Part shown: positions 1 through 7,936 of the stretch, in pieces | Numbering within the stretch: the stretch's first letter is position 1 | Layout: every line of letters begins with the position of its first letter | NCBI GenBank assembly: GCA_021295915.1 | Contig: JAGWBK010000018.1 | Span: 1 to 44,489, forward strand | Direction: 5' to 3' | DNA length: 44,489 nt | Source of the DNA: Dehalococcoidia bacterium | GTDB lineage: Bacteria; Chloroflexota; Dehalococcoidia; Lucifugimonadales; UBA1123 | Made by a program: the position numbers and the translations under genes | Notes under the pieces: generated by a model | Database searches by the model: none | Seen by the model: the letters and a program-made list of their open reading frames with translations, nothing else | Told to the model about the DNA's origin: nothing

Positions 1-1157
1 GCTGCAGAAGGACGACTGGTGAACTCTAGGTGACCCACGTGGTGGTCTTCTCTGCAATTGGCCACCGACTGCTCGACCTGGATGGTAACGTGGTCTATGC
101 CGTATTTATCGTGTGTTATGCCCTGAATTCGCTCCAGGATCTTATTTATCTGTGGGCCACTGAAGGTGGGATCAACCAGGACGTGGGCTGTAAAGGCCTC
201 GCTTCCTGATGTGATGGTCCAGACGTGTACGTCATGAATAATCGTTACGCCCTCAACTTCTTCGATGTCGCTGCAGAGGCTGTAGACGTCTATATGCCTT
301 GGCACACCTTCCAAGAGTACCTGGAGCACCGTAGCCATCAGGTGTCGGCTGCTCCACACGATAAGACCGGCGATTAGAACGCTGAGGATAGGGTCGACAA
401 CGTACCATTCAAGCGTCATAACAAAAATGGCTGATATGACGACGCCCACCGATCCCATAAGGTCCGCCAGTACGTGCTGGAATGCCCCTTCGACATTCAT
501 GCTGTGCTGCGACGATCGGTGGAGAATCCACGCAACGATTAAGTTGATAATCAGACCGCCTATGCCCACGAGAAGTACCGGAAGGCCGTTAATCTCGACT
601 TCTTCCGTAAAGGTTCTGTGGTAGGCCTCGAATAGAATCCAGCCCGCAATAAGCCACAGTGCAAACGTGTTGGCCAGAGCTGCCAGGACCTCAGCACGCT
701 GGTAGCCAAAAGTCCTTTCGATAGACGCTTCCTTTTCCGCAATCCACATGGCTACCAAAGCCATGACGATGGCGGCCGCGTCTGTGAGCATGTGACCGGC
801 GTCCGCAATCAGCGCCAGGCTGCCGGATAGAACGCCACCCACCACCTCAGCCACCATGTAAGTGGAGATGAGGGTGAGCGCAACTAACAGGCTGCGGCGA
901 CTGGTGAGTCTCAGCTCGTGGGCGTGGTCGTGCCCGCCGTGGTCATGCCCCTCATGGTCATCATGTGAGCTGTGATCGTGCCCATCGTGGTCGTCATGGG
1001 AGTCGTGATCATGCCCCTCATGGTCATCATGTGAGCCGTGACCGTGCCCATCGTGGTCGTCATGGGAGTCGTCGTCCCCATGATGACCGTGGTGGTCGTG
1101 TTCGTCGTGGTGATCGTGCTGGCCCTCAGGTCGGCCGGACGGACTCGAACCCTGCAT
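1..1157 (-). CDS. CDF-family cation efflux transporter (CzcD/ZitB-like), 3' end cut by window edge
   Basis: Reading the minus strand from the ATG at 1157 gives at least 385 residues with no stop before the window edge. Residues ~15-85 are an extreme His/Asp/Gly-rich stretch (repeated HDDHDGHDH-type units), followed by the cation diffusion facilitator core: SLALIADAGHMLTDAAA is the TM2 metal-site motif (HxxxD) and the second site is recognisable as HVLADLMGS in TM5. A cytoplasmic C-terminal domain with IHDVHVWTITSG follows. Members exchange Zn2+/Co2+/Cd2+ for protons at the cytoplasmic membrane; the His-rich N-terminus presumably buffers or delivers metal. It lies downstream of a His/Cys-rich peptide gene but behind a terminator, so it probably has its own promoter in 1158-1254. 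Family call is firm, the exact metal is not. Confidence 0.93.
   Translation of the reverse strand, partial: MQGSSPSGRPEGQHDHHDEHDHHGHHGDDDSHDDHDGHGHGSHDDHEGHDHDSHDDHDGHDHSSHDDHEGHDHGGHDHAHELRLTSRRSLLVALTLISTYMVAEVVGGVLSGSLALIADAGHMLTDAAAIVMALVAMWIAEKEASIERTFGYQRAEVLAALANTFALWLIAGWILFEAYHRTFTEEVEINGLPVLLVGIGGLIINLIVAWILHRSSQHSMNVEGAFQHVLADLMGSVGVVISAIFVMTLEWYVVDPILSVLIAGLIVWSSRHLMATVLQVLLEGVPRHIDVYSLCSDIEEVEGVTIIHDVHVWTITSGSEAFTAHVLVDPTFSGPQINKILERIQGITHDKYGIDHVTIQVEQSVANCREDHHVGHLEFTSRPSA
944..1070. repeat. 66-bp tandem repeat, about two copies, inside the CDF His-rich region
   Basis: The segment beginning catgcccctcatggtcatca at 944 recurs at 1010 with only a few differences. The period of 66 bp equals 22 codons, so copy-number change keeps the reading frame and simply lengthens or shortens the histidine-rich metal-binding tail. 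Confidence 0.85.
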
Positions 1158-1254
1158 ATCAGACCCTCGGTGTGCTGAACTCTTTCAAATTCCCATTTCG
1201 ACGTTACTTGACCTGCCGCGTTTTGCACAAGTCATAGAATAGTCTAATTCCCCA

Positions 1255-1292
1255 TAAAAAAGTCCCGCCGACCTGTGTGATATCGGCGGGAC
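1255..1292 (-). terminator. Intrinsic terminator of the His/Cys-rich peptide gene
   Basis: Perfect 10-bp inverted repeat (gtcccgccga at 1262-1271 and tcggcgggac at 1283-1292) followed on the minus strand by six T. It ends transcripts coming from the small gene at 1412-1615 before the CDF gene. Confidence 0.85.
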
Positions 1293-1411
1293 GCTGTCGA
1301 CTTTGGGCGGGAAAGCCACCTGATTTCAACGTAGCTGGCAATGACTACAGGCTTGTCAGCCAGTTCCTAAAATATGCGGCTTGCCTTGCAAGTCCGACTG
1401 GCAATTTCGGC

Positions 1412-1615
1412 CTAGTGCTCGTCCGCGTGGTGCTCGTGGTCGTCGCACTCGTGTTCATCGTGCACATGAGCGTGGTGCTCGTGGTCGTCGCACTCGTGAG
1501 CGTCGTGGACGTGTCTAGGCTCGTCGCCGTGGTGTTCGTGCTCGTCGCACTCATGCTGATCATGCTCGTGAGCGTGGTGCTCGTGTCCGTCGCACTCGTG
1601 AATGTCGTGTGGCAT
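1412..1615 (-). CDS. 67-residue His/Cys-rich repeat peptide, putative metal-binding protein
   Basis: Four imperfect repeats of the type HECDGHEHHAHEHD fill almost the whole product, which is mostly His, Asp and Glu with one Cys per repeat. Composition implies binding of Zn2+, Ni2+ or Co2+ as storage or chaperone, as in other short His-rich metal-buffer proteins; no named family is recognised. The ATG at 1615 is chosen because a strong GGAGG sits six bases upstream; the frame is open further upstream to 1696 and would add a CxxC-containing stretch, but without a ribosome-binding site. It is followed by a clear terminator and then by the CDF exporter gene on the same strand, which fits a joint role in metal homeostasis. 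The opposite strand shows a long hydrophobic frame that is only an antisense shadow. Confidence 0.72.
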   Translation of the reverse strand: MPHDIHECDGHEHHAHEHDQHECDEHEHHGDEPRHVHDAHECDDHEHHAHVHDEHECDDHEHHADEH

Positions 1616-1856
1616 CGCTACCTCCGTGTGACACCTAAACTTGGTTGGTATGACGTACTCACAATTCTTGCAGAAATGGGGGGAAATAGCAAGCATTTGA
1701 GGAAATTTGCACGAATTGTCGTGATATGGGGTCTCAGATCGGGGAAAACACCGATACTGAGTTTCAATTACGTGATCAGAGGGAATCGGTCTGTAATGCC
1801 CGGGACCAACCTGTAGGCATCAACACGCCCCATATACAAATGAGACTAATTCTCAG

Positions 1857-2558
1857 CTACCAGCGAAGCTGCGAGAGAGGAGTCTTGCCCCCTTGGGGTG
1901 GACCGTCGCTGATAATACGCCCGCTGCTCATCTCAACCACGCGGTCGGCTATGCGTGAAATCTCCCTGTTGTGGGTTACCACCAGGACGGCGCGTTCGTC
2001 AGATGCCTGCTGGATCAGCAGTTCCAGGATCTGGGCGCCCGTTCTGAAATCGAGCTCGCCCGTGGGCTCGTCAGCCAACAGAACTGGATTGCCGGTGGCG
2101 AGAGCCCTGGCGATGGCGACCCGCTGCTGCTCGCCGCCAGACAACTCGTGGGGAAAGTGCGATGTCCTGTCGCCCAGGCCAACAGAATCGAGCACGGACT
2201 GGGCAGAAATGACCCCTCGCTTTCCCGCGACGTCCATACCAAATTCAACGTTCTCCAGGGCGGTTAGACCCGGAAACAGATTAAAACTTTGGAATATGAA
2301 GCTCACGGTCTCTCGTCTGAGAGCGAACAGCTCAGAGCGTGACGAATGCGTGATGTCGCGTCCACCGACAGAGACGCTGCCGTCAGTGGGGGTGTCGAGG
2401 GCTCCTATGATATTCAGCAGTGTGGTCTTGCCGCTGCCGGATGGCCCGAGGACAACCACGAACTCGCCATCGGCAACGTGAAGATCGACACCGTCGAGCG
2501 CCCGTACTTCTACCGGGCCGATTTGGTAGTGTTTCGAAACCCCAGTGAGATCAATCAT
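1857..2558 (-). CDS. ABC transporter ATP-binding protein, LolD/MacB (MJ0796) type
   Basis: A 233-residue nucleotide-binding subunit. Walker A GPSGSGKTT is at residues 38-46, the signature LSGGEQQR near 138 and Walker B VLLADEPTGEL near 158, with the GALDTPTDG stretch typical of the LolD/MacB/FtsE-like class. Such ATPases pair with FtsX-like permeases that act on lipoproteins, peptides or antibiotics (mechanotransmission) rather than classical import. No permease is adjacent in this window: the gene downstream on this strand is the His/Cys peptide and the upstream neighbour is divergent. It is therefore an orphan ATPase, or its permease is elsewhere. Start is the ATG at 2558. Confidence 0.9.
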   Translation of the reverse strand: MIDLTGVSKHYQIGPVEVRALDGVDLHVADGEFVVVLGPSGSGKTTLLNIIGALDTPTDGSVSVGGRDITHSSRSELFALRRETVSFIFQSFNLFPGLTALENVEFGMDVAGKRGVISAQSVLDSVGLGDRTSHFPHELSGGEQQRVAIARALATGNPVLLADEPTGELDFRTGAQILELLIQQASDERAVLVVTHNREISRIADRVVEMSSGRIISDGPPQGGKTPLSQLRW

Positions 2559-2699
2559 TGCTCAATGCCCCCGCCGACTGGTGAGCCTGAAACTGCCCAA
2601 ATGGGCGCCTCAAGTAATTTATCACACACCACTAGGAACGGCGTCTGGCGATCAGCGTTTCCTGGCAGAAGTTACTTCTACTATTGCACGCCCGATTCG

Positions 2700-2728
2700 T
2701 TGACTGAATTCAACTCCCTTGTTACAGT
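2700..2728 (+). promoter_or_regulatory. Sigma70-like promoter for the SnoaL-like gene/DUF1800 operon
   Basis: TTGACT (2700-2705), a 17-bp spacer and TACAGT (2723-2728), about 40 bases before the start codon of the 2769 gene. Confidence 0.6.
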
Positions 2729-2768
2729 CGCCTGAGCAGCACAGCTACACTTACAATTGGAGAGCATG

Positions 2769-3140
2769 ATGACTCAGACACAGGATCTTACGAAGACAAT
2801 TCAGGACTTGGAATCCCAACGTCTCGTCGCAATGGTGGATAAGGACGTTGACACCTTGGGACGGATTCTAGCCGACGATCTCACCTATGTGCATACCTCG
2901 GCGGCGTTGGATACCAAAGAGAGCTTTGTGAGCGGTATCGGCTCAGGGAGACTCAACTACGAGTTGATCACCCCAACTCCCAGCACAGTCCGAACGTACG
3001 CCAACTCCGCAGTCGTCCGAGGCGGCGCCCACGTCCACGTGAATGGAAACCACTTCTCGCTTGAGTACACGGTGGTCTATGTAAACAACGACGGCGACTG
3101 GCAGATGACGGCTTGGCATGCCACCAGGGTGCCCGAATAG
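2769..3140 (+). CDS. SnoaL-like/DUF4440 protein (NTF2 fold)
   Basis: About 123 residues with the pattern of DUF4440/SnoaL-like cone proteins: an N-terminal helix (LESQRLVAMVDKDVDTLGRI), LADDLTYVHTSA, and a C-terminal strand pair ending in DGDWQMTAWHATRV. Family members are small enzymes or ligand-binding proteins with varied reactions, so no substrate can be named. The ATG at 2769 is preferred over the TTG at 2757 and ATG at 2766 because GGAG at 2759-2762 gives a usable spacing only to 2769. A good promoter lies just upstream. The gene ends 42 bases before the DUF1800 gene and is probably co-transcribed with it. Confidence 0.8.
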   Translation: MTQTQDLTKTIQDLESQRLVAMVDKDVDTLGRILADDLTYVHTSAALDTKESFVSGIGSGRLNYELITPTPSTVRTYANSAVVRGGAHVHVNGNHFSLEYTVVYVNNDGDWQMTAWHATRVPE

Positions 3141-3182
3141 GCCGTTTTCGACGACACAGCAACTGGACGGAGACGAGCGAAC

Positions 3183-4586
3183 ATGGCAACCACTAATCTG
3201 TCCCTGGTAGCCCACCTTATGCGTCGTGCTGGATTCGGAGCGACTCGGGACGATCTCGAGCAGTTGGCTGAACAGAGCTACGAAGAGCTCGTGGAAGACT
3301 TGCTTCACCCGGAACGCTTCCCCGAAGTCGCTGATGACATTGCCATCCGGTACTGGCTCGAGTTGAACAACCCGGACTCGGTGGAGCCCTGGAACACACA
3401 CTGGCTATATCGGATGGTCAATACCGAGCGGCCCCTCGAAGAGAAGATGGCGCTGTTCTGGCACCACGTGTTCGCGACCTCTGTGGGCAAGAGTGAGCAC
3501 GGCCCCTCTTCCAGGACACAGATCGAACTGTTCAGGCGAAACGCCGTCTCCGACATGCGCACCATTCTGGTGGACTTGGCTAAAGATCCGGCAATGATTC
3601 ACTGGCTGGACAACTCCGAGAATCACAGGGACCAGCCTAACGAGAACTGGGGACGTGAGCTCCTCGAACTCTTCTCCATGGGAGTGGGAAACTACTCTGA
3701 AGAAGACATCAAGATGGCGTCCCGCGCATTCACTGGCTGGACGTTCATTCAGCCCATCCCGCTCGATCCGTATGGGCGCTACCCGTCGGAGTTCGTCTAC
3801 AGGGAGGACGACCACGACGATAGTGAGAAGACGTTCCTCGGCCACACCGGCAGGTTCAATGGCGAGGACATAATCGATATTGTCGTGAACCAGCCAGCGA
3901 CTGCCCGTTTCATTGCTCGACACCTGTACAACTTCTTCGTTGCTGACGAACCACAGGTGCCATCATGGAACGACATTCCGCCGCGAGACCCAGAGGCAGT
4001 CGAGGCACTCTGCGACGCCTATTTTGAGTCCGACGGTGATATTAGGGTCGTGCTTCGAGTTCTCTTCAATTCGGACTTCTTCAAGGAAGCGCGCTTCGCC
4101 AAGGTGAAGAGCCCCACAGAACTGGTTGCTGGGACGATAAAGCTGGCTGGAAAACATGCCTTTCCCGAACCAACTCTTCATGCCGCACCAGCAGCGACCA
4201 GCCTGATGGGTCAGCATCTCATGACACCTCCAACCGTGGAGGGCTGGCACACAGGTCGCGAGTGGATAGACTGCGGCACTCTCGCCGAGCGCGTTAACTT
4301 TGCTGTCAATGAGCTTGGCGACCAGACCCTTCCGGGCATCCAGGCGATTATCGACAGGCTCGCGTCCGAAGGGGGACCGCTCACTCCGGAAGAGTTCGTG
4401 GATCACACATTGGACCTCGTTGGCCCCATGACAGTGGAAAGCCATACTAGAGAGGCGCTCCTGGACTACGCCAACTCGGGCGGCAACCTCAGTTTCGACA
4501 CCCATCCTGACCGTGAAGAGAGTTCCGCACGAGTGACAAGGATGGTCCAATTCATCGTGGCATCGGTGGAGTATCAGTTCGGCTAG
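3183..4586 (+). CDS. DUF1800 family protein
   Basis: 467 residues matching DUF1800: the N-terminal HLMRRAGFGATRDDLEQLA, the central NENWGRELLELFSMGVGNY followed by DIKMASRAFTGWTF, and the FLGHTGRFNGEDIIDIV segment are family hallmarks. DUF1800 is of unknown biochemical function and is nearly always next to a DUF1501 gene, as here (23 bases apart). Many homologues are exported with a long N-terminal signal; this one starts directly with the domain and shows no signal peptide or membrane segment, so it appears cytoplasmic. The start ATG has GGAG upstream. First gene of a DUF1800-DUF1501-NHL set. Confidence 0.9.
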   Translation: MATTNLSLVAHLMRRAGFGATRDDLEQLAEQSYEELVEDLLHPERFPEVADDIAIRYWLELNNPDSVEPWNTHWLYRMVNTERPLEEKMALFWHHVFATSVGKSEHGPSSRTQIELFRRNAVSDMRTILVDLAKDPAMIHWLDNSENHRDQPNENWGRELLELFSMGVGNYSEEDIKMASRAFTGWTFIQPIPLDPYGRYPSEFVYREDDHDDSEKTFLGHTGRFNGEDIIDIVVNQPATARFIARHLYNFFVADEPQVPSWNDIPPRDPEAVEALCDAYFESDGDIRVVLRVLFNSDFFKEARFAKVKSPTELVAGTIKLAGKHAFPEPTLHAAPAATSLMGQHLMTPPTVEGWHTGREWIDCGTLAERVNFAVNELGDQTLPGIQAIIDRLASEGGPLTPEEFVDHTLDLVGPMTVESHTREALLDYANSGGNLSFDTHPDREESSARVTRMVQFIVASVEYQFG

Positions 4587-4609
4587 TCCGAGCGGGAGGA
4601 AATCCAGCA

Positions 4610-5740
4610 ATGGAAGTAAATGGTAAGCCCACGGTCTTTGTAGTCGTTCAACTCACGGGCGGTAACGACTTCATGAACACGGTGATTCCATACTCGAATG
4701 ACATCTACTACGACTCGAGACCCGTGATTGGAATCCCGCAGGAGCAGGTCCTCCCTATCAATAACTACCTGGGCTTCAATCCCCACTTCGCGCCGGTCAA
4801 AGAGCTGTACGACGAGGGCAGCGTCGCGATCGTACAGGGTGTCGGCTATCCCGACTCGAGCCGTTCACACTTCAGAGGAATGGACATCTGGCAGACGGCC
4901 GAGCCCGACCGGATTGGCACCGAGGGCTGGCTCGGTCAGGTCGTGGCCGAAATGGACACCAACAAGGAGAACCCGCTGACTTGCGTGAACATTGGACGAG
5001 GGCTTCCGCGTGCAATGAGCAAGTCAGGAGTGCCGATCACATCGGTCGGCGATCTGGATAACTACGGCATGATGAGCGGTATCACCGAGGAGGCCGAGCG
5101 CAGGCAGGCACTGGATATCTTCGCGAAGATGTACGGCCCGGCTGTGGGTACCGGACTGGTAAGGGAGTACGTCGCCCAGACCGGCATGGACGTACTCCGA
5201 GGCGCCGACGTACTGAAGAGAGCTCCCGAAATCTACTCTTCCAGCGTCGAGTACGCGGACAATCCGATATCTAATTCTCTCAGGGATGCCGCGAGGGTCC
5301 ATCTGGCTGACTTGGGCACTAGGGTCATCTACACCCAGCACGGCGGTTATGACACTCACGCGAACGAGGTCCCAAACCATCCGAGGCTTCTGAGCGAGCT
5401 CTCGGGGGCCATCATGGACTTCTTCCAGGACATCCGAGACCACAATGCCTCTGAAAACGTCGTGATGCTGGTATTCACCGAGTTCGGACGCCGCATCAGG
5501 GACAACGGCAGCGGCTGCGACCACGGCGCAGGCGGAGGCTCTTTCGTGATTGGAGATAGGGTAAAGGGCGGCCTATATGCCGAGTATCCGTCACTCGACA
5601 TCGACAAGCAGACCGACGGTGACATGGCCCACACGTACGACTTCCGCGGTCTGTACACCACGCTGCTCGAAGAGTGGATGGGCGTCGAGGCGGCCCCAAT
5701 CGTTAAAGGGCAGTACGAGAAGATTCCGATTTTTGCCTAG
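4610..5740 (+). CDS. DUF1501 family protein
   Basis: 376 residues starting FVVVQLTGGNDFMNTVIPY, then FRGMDIWQTAEP, YTQHGGYDTHANE and VFTEFGRRIRDNGSGCDHG, all conserved DUF1501 blocks. The His/Asp/Gly-rich motifs resemble the alkaline-phosphatase/sulfatase superfamily to which DUF1501 is distantly related; no metal ligand set has been proven. Most DUF1501 proteins carry a Tat signal, whereas this one lacks any N-terminal twin-arginine or hydrophobic segment, consistent with its equally signal-less DUF1800 partner. A GGGAGG ribosome-binding site precedes the ATG. Function unknown; the partnership with DUF1800 is established by recurrent neighbourhood only. Confidence 0.9.
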   Translation: MEVNGKPTVFVVVQLTGGNDFMNTVIPYSNDIYYDSRPVIGIPQEQVLPINNYLGFNPHFAPVKELYDEGSVAIVQGVGYPDSSRSHFRGMDIWQTAEPDRIGTEGWLGQVVAEMDTNKENPLTCVNIGRGLPRAMSKSGVPITSVGDLDNYGMMSGITEEAERRQALDIFAKMYGPAVGTGLVREYVAQTGMDVLRGADVLKRAPEIYSSSVEYADNPISNSLRDAARVHLADLGTRVIYTQHGGYDTHANEVPNHPRLLSELSGAIMDFFQDIRDHNASENVVMLVFTEFGRRIRDNGSGCDHGAGGGSFVIGDRVKGGLYAEYPSLDIDKQTDGDMAHTYDFRGLYTTLLEEWMGVEAAPIVKGQYEKIPIFA

Positions 5741-5778
5741 TGTGCCGCTGTGTCAGCGCTGTAAGGATGAGGTGAGAA

Positions 5779-6819
5779 ATGGGTAGGCCATACGCGCTCC
5801 TCAGGGTAGGATTCAGCTACGACCGGACGCTTGGTATGAGGCGTCTGACCAACACACCTGTCGATCTAGCTGTCGACAGGGAAGGGGATCTCCACATCTT
5901 GTGTCGCGGGGGCATCTCTTTTATCAGGCGATTGTCTCAGGAAGACGAAGACCTCGGAGCGATCAATCTTGGAGCCGGTGGTGCAGCCCAGATAGGGGGC
6001 ACGTACTCGGTAAACTCCAGGTTCGTTTGGCCCGCATCGATGATCATGGACAGTGAAGAAAACCTCTGGGTTTCCGACGAGGGCACGAACCAGATAACGG
6101 TCATAAACAAGCGGGGTGAGATTCAGGCTCAGTGGGGCGAAGCAGGAAGTGGTGAAGGGCAGTTCAACAGGCAGTCAGGCATTGCGCTCGACCCTGATGA
6201 GAACGTGTACGTCTCCGACACCCAGAATCACCGGATCCAGAAGTTCACCAGGGACGGCGAGTTCCTGATGGAGTTCGGCTGCCAAGGCCACGGTGACGGC
6301 GAGTTCAATATGCCTTGGGGAATCCACGTCGATGAGATCGGCGATGTGTATGTCGCCGACTGGCGGAATGACCGCATCCAGAAGTTCACAGCCGATGGTG
6401 AGTTCGTTTTCAAGATCGGTAAGTCCGGCGATGGGGAGGGTGAATTCAACCGTCCCTCGGGTGTTACTGTCGACAAGGACGGCGATATATACGTCTCTGA
6501 CTGGGCAAACAACCGAGTGCAACTGTTCAGGCCGGACGGAGTCTTCGTTGAACTCTTCCGTGGAGACGCCACGCTGTCGAAGCAGGCCCACCACTACATG
6601 AAGTCCAACGTGAAGGCGCTCCGACTGCGTGAGATGACCTCGCTTGAACCCCAAAAGCGGATTCGATGGCCGGTCTCTGTGAGAGTTGACGGCTGCTCCA
6701 TGTACATCGCCGACTACGGCTCCGACCGGATTCAGATCTACGAGAAGGAAGCGTATCCTTTGGAGCCTCACGAGATCTCCGAGGTACAGCGTTCACCGAC
6801 GCTCTACACCCAGTTCTGA
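5779..6819 (+). CDS. NHL-repeat beta-propeller protein
   Basis: 346 residues. At least four NHL repeats are visible between residues ~85 and 260, for example GIALDPDENVYVSDTQNHRI, GIHVDEIGDVYVADWRNDRI and GVTVDKDGDIYVSDWANNRV, each followed by QKF/QLF and a D-G-E-F turn; a final repeat ends at YGSDRIQIY. The predicted product is a six-bladed propeller, a binding or lactonase-like scaffold. No signal peptide is seen. It follows the DUF1501 gene by 38 bases with a GAGGTG ribosome-binding site, so it is the third member of the operon. The partner ligand is unknown. Confidence 0.88.
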   Translation: MGRPYALLRVGFSYDRTLGMRRLTNTPVDLAVDREGDLHILCRGGISFIRRLSQEDEDLGAINLGAGGAAQIGGTYSVNSRFVWPASMIMDSEENLWVSDEGTNQITVINKRGEIQAQWGEAGSGEGQFNRQSGIALDPDENVYVSDTQNHRIQKFTRDGEFLMEFGCQGHGDGEFNMPWGIHVDEIGDVYVADWRNDRIQKFTADGEFVFKIGKSGDGEGEFNRPSGVTVDKDGDIYVSDWANNRVQLFRPDGVFVELFRGDATLSKQAHHYMKSNVKALRLREMTSLEPQKRIRWPVSVRVDGCSMYIADYGSDRIQIYEKEAYPLEPHEISEVQRSPTLYTQF

Positions 6820-6826
6820 TTCCTGC

Positions 6827-6855
6827 CCGTCATTCCGGCGAAGGCCGGAATCCAG
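6827..6855. repeat. Dispersed palindromic repeat, copy 1 (CCGTCATTCCGGCGAAGGCC...)
   Basis: A 29-base element with core CCGGCGAAGGCCGG (an imperfect hairpin) lies between two convergent genes. A near-identical copy with two mismatches is at 12366-12394. Elements of this sequence type are common intergenic REP-like repeats in many bacterial genomes. Confidence 0.75.
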
Positions 6856-6915
6856 GATGCGCTCGATCACCGAGCAATTTGGCGGAGAGCTGTGAACCTG
6901 CTGCCCTGAGCCGGA

Positions 6916-7773
6916 CTAAATGCCGATCCTCGAATAGTAGTCCGGCACACCCCTCATGCCCAGATTCAACCTGAACAGGGCACCCGCCCCAGGCCCCTCT
7001 TCGGCCTTGTTGTCTCCACCTATGGTAGTGACGTACATCTCGTCCATGTCGTCCCCGCCAAAGGTGACGCTGGAGACCTTTTTGGCCGGGAATGTGATTG
7101 ACCTCTCCTCCACGCCGTCCGGCGTGTACCTGAAGAGCGCCGAGCCATCGACGCGGGCGGACCACACATAGCCCTCGGCGTCCACGGTCATCCCGTCAGG
7201 AATGCCTCCGTCTTCGGGTGTCTCGACAAACACACGCCGGTCAGATATCTCGCTCGTGTGCTCGTCGTAATCGAAGATGTAGATCTTCCTGGCGTAGGAG
7301 TCGGTGTAGTACATCTGCTTCCGGTCCGGCGTGAAACCCAGACCGTTTGACAGGCCGATTCCGTCCAGAACCACAGTCAGACTCCCGTCGGGGTCGAGAC
7401 GGTACAGCTTTGCCGGCTCCGTGTCAGTGGGCATGGTGCCGCAGAATACGCTCCCTCGCGGGTCAGCTATCACGTCGTTGAAGCGGGTGTCTCGCTCCTC
7501 AGGGATCTCGTCCACAATGTAGCTGAGCTCACCTTCTTTCAGGATGGCGATAGATCCCCGGTCCATGAAGAGCAGCAGCGAACCGTCTTCCTGGATCGTG
7601 AATCCGCCGATTACTCTGCCCTGGTGGAACTGCTCGTGTTTGCCGGACACCGGATCGTAACGAAAGATCCGGCCCTGAGGAATATCGACCCAATATAGAA
7701 GGCTCTCGGTCTGGTGCCAGAGAGGACCCTCGCCTACATGGTTGTTGTAGTCTGCGATCAGTTCAGGTTCCAC
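6916..7773 (-). CDS. SMP-30/gluconolactonase/LRE family protein
   Basis: 285 residues with the SMP-30 pattern: EGPLWHQTESLLYWVDI near the N-terminus (metal-site Glu), RFNDVIADPRGSVFCGTM, GLSNGLGFTPDRKQMYYTDS and GIPDGMTVDAEGYVWSARVDG. In this family a Ca2+ or Zn2+ bound by the Glu/Asn/Asp set hydrolyses sugar lactones; a role in aldonolactone hydrolysis is likely but the sugar is not known. The start is GTG at 7773, supported by GGAGG six bases upstream. It is transcribed convergently toward the NHL operon and is separated from it by a dispersed repeat. Confidence 0.9.
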   Translation of the reverse strand: MEPELIADYNNHVGEGPLWHQTESLLYWVDIPQGRIFRYDPVSGKHEQFHQGRVIGGFTIQEDGSLLLFMDRGSIAILKEGELSYIVDEIPEERDTRFNDVIADPRGSVFCGTMPTDTEPAKLYRLDPDGSLTVVLDGIGLSNGLGFTPDRKQMYYTDSYARKIYIFDYDEHTSEISDRRVFVETPEDGGIPDGMTVDAEGYVWSARVDGSALFRYTPDGVEERSITFPAKKVSSVTFGGDDMDEMYVTTIGGDNKAEEGPGAGALFRLNLGMRGVPDYYSRIGI

Positions 7774-7846
7774 TACAGTCCTCCCTCCCGTTAGCTACAG
7801 CCTTCCCCTAGTGAGACTCAGTATATATCAATGTTCTGGTAAGCAA

Positions 7847-7875
7847 ATGACAGACTGCACTCTTCATGATATTAT
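7847..7875 (+). promoter_or_regulatory. Promoter of the Zn/Mn ABC operon, possible metalloregulator site
   Basis: ATGACA (7847-7852), 17-bp spacer and TATTAT (7870-7875). The -10 overlaps a partly palindromic AT-rich stretch (TTATgtcgcAATAA, 7872-7885), a position where a Fur/Zur or MntR-type repressor would act. The operator is inference only. Confidence 0.5.
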
Positions 7876-7936
7876 GTCGCAATAAGAAAACATCACACAG
7901 TTCCCGACATGCAACGACTGAAAGCGGGTCAAAGCG

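Noticed and set aside
944-1070. Possible CRISPR-like repeat
   Set aside because: Two contiguous 66-bp copies without spacers, in frame inside a coding region.
1277-1816. Plus-strand frame with many Val/Leu repeats that looks like a membrane protein
   Set aside because: It is the antisense reading of the His/Asp/Glu codons of the peptide gene (GTG/CTC from CAC/GAG); no ribosome-binding site, and it crosses the terminator.
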